A DNA stretch of 49,381 bases from Erysipelotrichaceae bacterium. GTDB lineage: Bacteria; Bacillota_I; Bacilli_A; Erysipelotrichales; Coprobacillaceae. The notes under the pieces were generated by a model. The model did not search any database. It saw only the letters and a program-made list of their open reading frames with translations, and was not told the DNA's origin. A program made the position numbers and the translations under genes. Each line of letters opens with the position of its first letter. The stretch's first letter is position 1. Below are positions 15,870-21,074 of the stretch, one piece after another. The stretch spans positions 1 to 49,381 of the forward strand of contig JAGZJH010000014.1 of assembly GCA_018365815.1 (NCBI GenBank). Reading direction: 5' to 3'.

Positions 15870-16271
15870 CTATACCTCCTTCTTTAACAATGGGCGAGTA
15901 GCACTCGTATGAGCAGTATTGCTCTGTGCATTGATTACTTTGATATCATCACAAGCAATACTAAGATTATTACGGAACTCTCCGTAAATCGTGCATACTG
16001 GATTCACAAGTTCAACCAATGCATTCTGCGGTAAATCAATGTTATGATTCACCTTGACAACAATCTTTTCAAAGAGATTATTTCTTGTTACATCGCCTTT
16101 TTGAAGATACTCTGTATCATCTCTTGTGATGACGAGAGTAAATTTCCAACCGAGTTGGATATCAGTCTTATACTGAAACCATTTCTCTTTGGATAAAAAA
16201 CGCAAGTCTTTATCTTTGAAAAAATCATGATGTCGAAATGCCTCAAACTGAGGGATAGCAAATAATGCCAT
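15870..16271 (-). CDS. DUF961/YdcP-like protein (Tn916 Orf22/23 region)
   Basis: 133 aa. The segment KIVVKVNHNIDLPQNALVEL followed by VNP, YGEFRNNLSIACDDI is typical of the small DUF961 proteins that lead the transfer operon of Tn916-like elements. Their biochemical role is unsettled; they are tied to processing or transfer of the element. Start chosen at 16271 after AGGAAGGAGGAAACGAA. First gene of the minus-strand transfer operon. The 246-base upstream region shared with the divergent 16518 gene holds the repeat TTATGC...GCATAA (16370-16392) and several TATGGACA copies, but no gene. Confidence 0.8.
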   Translation of the reverse strand: MALFAIPQFEAFRHHDFFKDKDLRFLSKEKWFQYKTDIQLGWKFTLVITRDDTEYLQKGDVTRNNLFEKIVVKVNHNIDLPQNALVELVNPVCTIYGEFRNNLSIACDDIKVINAQSNTAHTSATRPLLKKEV

Positions 16272-16517
16272 TTCGTTTCCTCCTTCCTATATTTAATTGT
16301 CAAAGACCAATAAGGTCGTTGAAATCACTTGTTAGTTCCATGGACTCATATGTCCTTGACCTATGAATATTATGCCATACCCTATAGCATAAATCTGCGT
16401 ACAAACGTAAAATATTTATGGACACTTTTATTTGTCTATGCCTTTACTTTTCTTGATATTTTTGATATATTATGGACATATGAAGTATATTTCATGGACA
16501 AAAAAGGAGGTCATGTT

Positions 16518-17108
16518 ATGAGTGATAAGAAAGATTGGGTTGTTAAAGATATTTTGAACTATGCTATTCAATCCTATGATTTAGTGAATAAGTATAATGA
16601 AGAAAACGGGGCGTTAGATAAATTCAAATATGAAAAAAAAATTCGCCGTGCTATGAAAAAAAATAGATTTTACATTATCGACCCTAAAACTCAAAAAAAT
16701 AAATACTGTGCAACAGAAGATGAAGCAAAATTTTTAGTAGATAGCATAATGAAAGACTATTTTTCAAAAGAAAAAACAGATGTTGACGCATTTCGAAAAA
16801 AAAATCTAAAAAAAGATATTGAACTTAATAGAGAAATGATAGAGGGGCAAGGATTGTTTTTTACTTATGAGGAACAATCTAAACCAGTTTATTTTGACAA
16901 AATGAATAAAGACCTTGAAAGATTGATGTTAGAAAGTTTATTCAACCTATTCTTTGATTTTAATTATGAATCATATCGAAAAGATTATATTAAAAGAGAA
17001 AATCTAATTGATTATGATAGTGAACCGCCACAAGTTTTAGAGGGGTATTCTGAATTAGATGAGAAATTGAGAAATCCTATAAAGTATTATGGCAAGATAA
17101 GGTCATAA
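16518..17108 (+). CDS. Charged cytoplasmic protein of unknown function, element cargo
   Basis: 196 aa from ATG 16518, which has a strong AAAAAAGGAGG; the open frame extends to 16329 but the upstream part lacks a ribosome site and reads as non-coding. I do not recognise the family. It is rich in Lys, Glu, Asp, Asn and aromatic residues, with predicted helices (KFKYEKKIRRAMKKNRFYII, then FDKMNKDLERLMLESLFNLF). There is no signal peptide, membrane helix or Cys. It is transcribed divergently from the transfer operon and closed by its own terminator. It might be a regulator, an anti-defence protein or an exclusion factor, but nothing in the sequence distinguishes these. Confidence 0.65.
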   Translation: MSDKKDWVVKDILNYAIQSYDLVNKYNEENGALDKFKYEKKIRRAMKKNRFYIIDPKTQKNKYCATEDEAKFLVDSIMKDYFSKEKTDVDAFRKKNLKKDIELNREMIEGQGLFFTYEEQSKPVYFDKMNKDLERLMLESLFNLFFDFNYESYRKDYIKRENLIDYDSEPPQVLEGYSELDEKLRNPIKYYGKIRS

Positions 17109-17151
17109 AAGAAGTGTCCCGATCTTCTTAACGAAAGTTGGGACACTTCTT
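17109..17151 (+). terminator. Hairpin after the unknown cargo gene
   Basis: AAGAAGTGTCCC (17109-17120) and GGGACACTTCTT (17140-17151) form a 12-bp perfect stem starting at the stop codon. The T tract is weak, so it may act as an RNA stabiliser as well as a terminator. Confidence 0.65.
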
Positions 17152-17156
17152 ACATA

Positions 17157-17190
17157 TGAAAAAAAGATATTACCATCTTGGGAAATATCT
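17157..17190 (-). terminator. Terminator of the XRE repressor gene
   Basis: On the minus strand AGATATT pairs with AATATCT around a 12-base loop and is followed by seven T residues. It starts two bases past the stop codon. Confidence 0.75.
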
Positions 17191-17192
17191 CT

Positions 17193-17435
17193 TTACTCAT
17201 CTTCAAATACACATTCATTTAATTCCTTAAAGTCCAATAATTCAGAAACAGTCATATTCAAGCCAATCGCTATTTTATGAAGTGTTTTCAATTTTGGATT
17301 TTTTGTTTTACCTGTCATCAAATCTCTCATAGTACTTTGGGTTATACCTGATAATGTAGCAAGTTTATTGATAGTGATTTTTCTTTCTCGACATATTTCA
17401 GTAAGTCGTTTAATTATGGCATCAGAATATGTCAT
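17193..17435 (-). CDS. Small XRE-family repressor
   Basis: 80 aa from ATG 17435, with AGGAGGGG just upstream; the seven-codon longer form overlaps that site. It is almost entirely an XRE helix-turn-helix: INKLATLSGITQSTMRDLMT with the usual ...NPKLKTLHKIAIGLNMTVSE third part and an acidic tail. It is probably the element's regulator. The intergenic space to the divergent 17592 gene carries a perfect 16-bp palindrome (17497-17512) and a second inverted repeat over its own promoter (17446-17476). Confidence 0.88.
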   Translation of the reverse strand: MTYSDAIIKRLTEICRERKITINKLATLSGITQSTMRDLMTGKTKNPKLKTLHKIAIGLNMTVSELLDFKELNECVFEDE

Positions 17436-17445
17436 GAAACCCCTC

Positions 17446-17476
17446 CTATAGTTCAATATAGATAATTGAATTATAG
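17446..17476. promoter_or_regulatory. Imperfect inverted repeat over the XRE gene promoter
   Basis: CTATAGTTCAATA and AATTGAATTATAG pair at 11 of 13 positions. On the minus strand the right arm contains TATAAT (17475-17470), a likely -10 for the XRE gene. Autoregulation is inferred. Confidence 0.45.
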
Positions 17477-17496
17477 GAAAATTAGTGATACAATAT

Positions 17497-17512
17497 TAAC
17501 GGTATACCGTTA
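17497..17512. promoter_or_regulatory. Perfect 16-bp palindromic operator candidate
   Basis: TAACGGTATACCGTTA is a perfect palindrome between the divergent XRE gene and the 17592 gene, about 35-40 bases upstream of the latter's extended -10. Size and symmetry suit a dimeric XRE repressor. Confidence 0.6.
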
Positions 17513-17547
17513 TATCAAAGTAACTTGTTTAATTTTTAATAAGTGCA

Positions 17548-17556
17548 TGATATAAT
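17548..17556 (+). promoter_or_regulatory. Extended -10 promoter of the anchored Cys protein gene
   Basis: TGATATAAT fits an extended -10 (TGnTATAAT). No good -35 is seen. It lies 36 bases before the ATG at 17592, with AAAAAGGA as ribosome site. Confidence 0.5.
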
Positions 17557-17591
17557 GATTAAACAAATATAGAAAAAGGAATGATGTAATA

Positions 17592-18278
17592 ATGGATAAA
17601 GTAAAAGATTTTATCAAAGACAACAAAAAAATTATAATTCCCGTAGCAATCGTACTTATATTATTGATTGCGGTAGGTATCTACTTTGTTTCACAACCTA
17701 ATACTGATACTAATAAGAAAACAGAAAATCAAACAGAGGAAAAAGTAGATATTTCAAAAGACGATAAAACAGAAGAAGATAAGAACAAGGATAGCGAAGA
17801 TAAAAAAGATACTGCCGATAATCTTTCCGCTGACAAGCCTGCCAACAACGGCAACGCTTCCAGCAACGGCGGTGACGGAGGCTCTTCGAACCACGGCGGA
17901 AACGGCTCCGCAAACAAGCCTTCCGCTCCGTCCCACACGCACTCCTGGAAGGACCACACCGCCACAAAGCAGGTGTGGGTGAGCAAAATCGTGCCCGTCT
18001 ACGAGAACCAACAGGTCCAGGTCGGCACTAAGAAGGTATCCGAAGGTTTCTTCTGGCATTGCAACTGCGGTGCTGTCATTCCGAAAGGCCAAGATGCAGA
18101 CCACGCATTCAATCACATCGCCAACGATGAACCTGACAACGGCTATGTGAAAGAGCACTTCCGTGAAGAGCCCGTCTACGAAACCAAGAAGGTCCAAGTG
18201 GGAACCCGCGACGACGGCCACTACGAGACCCAGACATATGTCGACTACAAATACTGCGACTGTGGGGCTAAGAAATAA
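17592..18278 (+). CDS. Membrane-anchored extracellular protein with CxCG/His domain; chimeric composition
   Basis: 228 aa. An N-terminal membrane helix (about 14-33, inside-basic, so a signal anchor) is followed by an acidic Lys/Asp/Glu linker (40-77), a Gly/Asn/Ser-rich linker (80-108) and a C-terminal domain of about 115 residues. That domain has a repeated PVYE(N/T)...VQVGT element and HCNCGA (about 155-160), a His-x3-His pair (DADHAFNH), and a final CDCGA, likely a zinc site. Codons to about 17815 are AT-rich like the neighbours. From about 17820 to 18275 the DNA is strongly GC-rich (well above 50% by eye), with GC-ending codons. This suggests fusion of a foreign, perhaps actinobacterial, C-terminal domain to a local anchor. 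Possible roles include surface exclusion or adhesion; unproven. Confidence 0.8.
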   Translation: MDKVKDFIKDNKKIIIPVAIVLILLIAVGIYFVSQPNTDTNKKTENQTEEKVDISKDDKTEEDKNKDSEDKKDTADNLSADKPANNGNASSNGGDGGSSNHGGNGSANKPSAPSHTHSWKDHTATKQVWVSKIVPVYENQQVQVGTKKVSEGFFWHCNCGAVIPKGQDADHAFNHIANDEPDNGYVKEHFREEPVYETKKVQVGTRDDGHYETQTYVDYKYCDCGAKK

Positions 18279-18304
18279 TACAGATATATTAAAACAATAA
18301 CAAA

Positions 18305-18345
18305 GGGATATTCCTTTCACATGATTGGAATATCCCTGTTTTTTT
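18305..18345 (+). terminator. Terminator of the anchored Cys protein gene
   Basis: GGGATATTCC (18305-18314) pairs with GGAATATCCC (18327-18336), then TG and seven T. It isolates the cargo from the element end. Confidence 0.9.
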
Positions 18346-18351
18346 AGTCAA

Positions 18352-18389
18352 TCAAGGCTCTCTTGAAATGTAGTAAATAAGTAGTAAAA
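18352..18389 (+). other. Right integrase arm-type sites plus TCAAGGCTC box
   Basis: TCAAGGCTC (18352-18360), GTAGTAAAT (18370-18378) and GTAGTAAAA (18381-18389), the repeats 11 bp apart. Same module as at 2873-2909. They lie about 60-80 bases inside the right terminus. Confidence 0.7.
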
Positions 18390-18440
18390 TCTTAAAATGT
18401 TAGTGATTAAAATGTCCTTATATGCTTTATTTTAGCAGTT

Positions 18441-19178
18441 TTACTGAAAATTAGTTTTTATTTTTAATAAATAAGTATGATCTAATTGTTGATACTCTTG
18501 TTCATTTACTTTTAAAATTGCATATTGTTCTCTAATTTCATCAATTTGTTCATGTAAACGAATACGACCATTATGAATTAAATAAATATCATCACATAAA
18601 CTTTCTAAATCCGTAGAAATATGTGAACTAATTAAAATTGTGTTTTTTTCATTCTCCAACATAAAATTACGTAATAAATCTAATATTTCATCTCTAGCCA
18701 CGACATCTAATCCTGCTGTCGGTTCATCTAAAATCAACAATTGTGCTTGATAACTTAACGCACAAATGATTTTTAACTTTGCTTTCATACCGGTTGAAAA
18801 TGATTTAATCGCTTGATTGAACGGAAGATTAAAATCATGAATTCTTTTTTTAAACGTTTCTTCATCAAAATGACGATACATATTTTTTAATAATAAACTA
18901 ATATCTTGAATTGTATAATATTCACTAAAAAAAGAATCTGACAATACAACTCCTATTTTTTCTTTATCTTTTATACTCAGTGAATTTAAAGGTTCGTTAA
19001 ATATTTCTATTTCGCCACTATCTAATTCAATTAAATTTAATAACGCTTTAAATGTTGTACTTTTTCCCGAACCATTTTGTCCAATTAGACCTGTAATCAT
19101 TCCTTCTTGAATACTTAAAGAGACATTTAAATCAAATTTTTCATATTTCTTTTTAACATTTTTTAATTTAACAATCAT
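18441..19178 (-). CDS. ABC transporter ATPase (YtrB-like), C-terminus replaced by element sequence
   Basis: 245 aa. Walker A is GQNGSGKS (about 33-40), the Q-loop follows, the signature is SFSTGMKAKL (about 127-136, a variant of LSGGQ) and Walker B is LLILDEPTAG, with switch His in ISSHIS. It would energise the ABC-2 permease at 10901. The native protein ended with about 43 further residues now stranded at 11557-11699. Here the frame continues past LLK for only seven residues contributed by the insertion junction (I-K-T-N-F-Q region) and stops. All catalytic motifs are intact, so ATPase activity may survive while the tail and coupling to the permease gene are lost. It starts three bases after the gntR stop. 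Confidence 0.85.
   Translation of the reverse strand: MIVKLKNVKKKYEKFDLNVSLSIQEGMITGLIGQNGSGKSTTFKALLNLIELDSGEIEIFNEPLNSLSIKDKEKIGVVLSDSFFSEYYTIQDISLLLKNMYRHFDEETFKKRIHDFNLPFNQAIKSFSTGMKAKLKIICALSYQAQLLILDEPTAGLDVVARDEILDLLRNFMLENEKNTILISSHISTDLESLCDDIYLIHNGRIRLHEQIDEIREQYAILKVNEQEYQQLDHTYLLKIKTNFQ
18447..18470 (-). repeat. Right terminal inverted repeat of the element
   Basis: Read inward on the minus strand: TTATTAAAAATAAAAACTAA then TTTT, matching the left end at 11695-11718 with two differences. It lies inside the last codons of the truncated ATPase frame. Confidence 0.7.
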
Positions 19179-19181
19179 ATT

Positions 19182-19553
19182 CTATTCCTCCAAAATTAGA
19201 TGAAACATTTCTAAAATTTCTTCATCACTCATTCCATATCGTCGTGCTTTATTAATTGCCGCTTCTAAATCATTTTCAACACTTTTTCGTTGTTCTTCAA
19301 GTAATAATTCATGATGTGTATTAGCAACAAAACTGCCTTTTCCATGAACAGTGATAATAAACCCTTCTTCTTCTAGTAAATCGTAAGCCTTTTTCACTGT
19401 TAAAGCACTAATCTTTAAATCTTTGGCTAACTTACGAACCGATGGAAGACTATCATGAACTTTTAATTCACCACTGATAATACTTACCTTAATTGCTCCA
19501 ACAATTTGTTCATACAATGGTTGCATTGAAGAATTGTTAATTATTATTTTCAT
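19182..19553 (-). CDS. GntR-family (YtrA-type) regulator of the ABC operon
   Basis: About 123 aa. A winged-helix GntR domain (residues about 10-75, with LPSVRKLAKDLKISALTVKK and GKGSFVAN) plus a short C-terminal helical tail, the YtrA subfamily layout without a large effector domain. These repress adjacent ABC-2 exporter operons. I start at the second Met (19553) because AAAGGTGG is too close to the first. A consensus promoter with overlapping repeats lies directly upstream (19578-19606), consistent with autoregulation. First gene of gntR-ATPase-[element]-permease. Confidence 0.9.
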   Translation of the reverse strand: MKIIINNSSMQPLYEQIVGAIKVSIISGELKVHDSLPSVRKLAKDLKISALTVKKAYDLLEEEGFIITVHGKGSFVANTHHELLLEEQRKSVENDLEAAINKARRYGMSDEEILEMFHLILEE

Positions 19554-19564
19554 CATACCACCTT

Positions 19565-19606
19565 TCTGTTCATAAACAGTATATAACAGTACAAATCACT
19601 TGTCAA
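19565..19606 (-). promoter_or_regulatory. Consensus sigma-A promoter and operator of the gntR-ABC operon
   Basis: Minus strand: TTGACA (19606-19601), a 17-base spacer, TATACT (19583-19578). ACAGTA is directly repeated with a 10-bp period across the spacer/-10 (plus strand 19576-19581 and 19586-19591), and TGTTCATAAACA (19568-19579) is an imperfect palindrome. These are candidate GntR sites placed to occlude RNA polymerase. Confidence 0.7.
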
Positions 19607-19614
19607 TGTGATTA

Positions 19615-19644
19615 TAAAAAAAAGAACATCGTTAATTGATGTTC
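19615..19644 (-). terminator. Terminator after the decayed FMN reductase gene
   Basis: On the minus strand GAACATC pairs with GATGTTC and is followed by eight T residues. It overlaps the end of the pseudogene frame. Confidence 0.8.
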
Positions 19645-19973
19645 CTAACGAATGAATTTGTCCTTTTCTCACTATTTATTGGGACATTAATTCCATTTTG
19701 TTTTCCTAATTCAATACATTTTAATAACCATGCCATGTTTTTAGCTAAATTAACCATCGTTCGCATTCCTTCTTCATCTTGACTGACTTCGCCAATATCT
19801 CTTCCATACACATTATTCCAACGATTTGAAGAAACAATAGACATTTGGTTAATTGTGAAATGTTTTTAAATTGCATCTAAAGAAGCCGTAGTTTCCGCAT
19901 GTCTTGCCACTGCAATAGCACTTGCAGATTTGAATGCAAAAACTTTTCCTTTTGCATAAAACACACGATCCAT
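19632..19973 (-). pseudogene. Flavodoxin-like NADPH-dependent FMN reductase remnant
   Basis: Reads MDRVFYAKGKVFAFKSASAI ... ARHAETTASLDAI, then an in-frame TAA (19866-19868) where a Gln codon (CAA) would fit, then KHFTINQMSIVSSNRWNNVY, GRDIGEVSQDEEG, and MAWLLKCIELGKQNGI. This is the C-terminal half of the iron-sulfur flavoprotein/FMN reductase family. The N-terminal FMN-binding half is missing: the first codon corresponds to the middle of the usual protein (FLDRVFYA). So it carries a 5' deletion and a nonsense mutation. Confidence 0.82.
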
Positions 19974-20004
19974 ATGATTTACCACCTTTTTATTTAAAAG
20001 CAAA

Positions 20005-21063
20005 TTACATTTTAAAATCCTCTAAATCATCTTTTAAAGCAGAAGATTTAGCATAAGCACTCGAACGTGCTTCAAAAAAATCAGTTTTAATCATATTTGC
20101 AGTTGCATATTGATTAACCCATTCCATTGTTTTGGGCATTGTTTTATAATCTTCAAATAAATGACCTAATCCAATCGCTAAAGCACGTTGATTACCTAAA
20201 TATTTGATATAAGATTCAACCATTGACATATTTAATCCCTCAATCTCATTACCAATCACATAATTAGCCCATTTAATTTCTTGTCTTACACTTTCTTTAA
20301 TCATTGAACGATAAATCTCATTTTGATCTTCATCAAATAATTCAGGTTGTTCCTTTTTTAATTCTAATAACATTTCTCTAAATAACCATAAATGCGTATT
20401 TTCATCACGATTAATATAACGGATTTCTTGAACTGAACCGGGCATTTTCCCTACTCTTGAAAGGTTATAAAAAAACATAAATCCAGAATAAAAGTAAATT
20501 CCCTCTAAAACATAATTTGCAATCATCGTTTTCACTAAATTAAACGGTGTTGGTGATTCGTGAAATTCATTATACAAATCTAAAATAAATTGATTACGCT
20601 CTAATAAAATAGGATCATTTTGCCATTGATATAAAATTTCATTTCTTTCATGAGGCATACAAATACTATCTAACATATAACTATAACTTTGTGAATGTAA
20701 TGCTTCTTGAAATGCTTGAATGGTTAAACAAAGATTAATTTCATTAGCGGTAATATAATTTGCGATATTAGGTAAATTAGCCGTTTGAATACTATCTAAA
20801 AAAATTAAAAATGAAAGTATTTTATCGTAAGCCGTTTTCTCACTTAAAGATAATAAGCGATAATCCTTAACATCTTGGCTTAAATTAATTTCTTCTGGAA
20901 TCCAAAAATTATTCATCGCTTGACGATACCATGAGGATACCCATGTATATTTCATATTATTAAAATCATTTAAATTAGTCGTATTGCCATTAATCATTTG
21001 ACGATATACAATAGATGCCTCACCATTTGCGTTAAATAAATCTTTTTTTCTTAATTTTTCCAT
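20005..21063 (-). CDS. nrdB: Ribonucleotide reductase beta subunit, class Ia/b type
   Basis: 352 aa from ATG 21063, which has AAAAGGAGAATTT; the longer frame overlaps nrdA. Di-metal ligands fit Asp90, Glu120 and His123 (EALHSQSY), with Tyr127 in the radical position, followed by Glu and His ligands in the GIYFYSGF and DENTHLWLF helices. The protein generates the tyrosyl radical used by NrdA to reduce ribonucleotides. It lies 11 bases after nrdA. I cannot decide from sequence whether the metal is Fe or Mn; no nrdI is adjacent. Confidence 0.93.
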   Translation of the reverse strand: MEKLRKKDLFNANGEASIVYRQMINGNTTNLNDFNNMKYTWVSSWYRQAMNNFWIPEEINLSQDVKDYRLLSLSEKTAYDKILSFLIFLDSIQTANLPNIANYITANEINLCLTIQAFQEALHSQSYSYMLDSICMPHERNEILYQWQNDPILLERNQFILDLYNEFHESPTPFNLVKTMIANYVLEGIYFYSGFMFFYNLSRVGKMPGSVQEIRYINRDENTHLWLFREMLLELKKEQPELFDEDQNEIYRSMIKESVRQEIKWANYVIGNEIEGLNMSMVESYIKYLGNQRALAIGLGHLFEDYKTMPKTMEWVNQYATANMIKTDFFEARSSAYAKSSALKDDLEDFKM

Positions 21064-21074
21064 AAATTCTCCTT

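Larger units (their letters stand above)
11700..18465. mobile_element. Tn916-like mobilisable element (about 6.8 kb) inserted in an ABC ATPase gene
   Basis: In Tn916 order it carries, on the minus strand, a DUF961 protein, an FtsK-like coupling protein, a Rep_trans/MOB_T initiator, xis and int. It lacks all type IV secretion genes, so it is probably mobilisable rather than self-transmissible. Cargo (16518-17108, 17193-17435, 17592-18278) lies at the right. Arm-type repeats GTAGTAAAT lie at both ends (11844-11864 and 18370-18389), and imperfect terminal inverted repeats at 11695-11718 and 18447-18470. The host gene continues outside both ends. Base-exact boundaries depend on a 5-7 bp coupling sequence that I cannot assign. 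Confidence 0.85.

Noticed and set aside
17710..18320. Long minus-strand frames opposite the GC-rich cargo gene
   Set aside because: GC-rich coding DNA has few stop codons on the opposite strand; these frames have no ribosome site and hydrophobic low-quality content.
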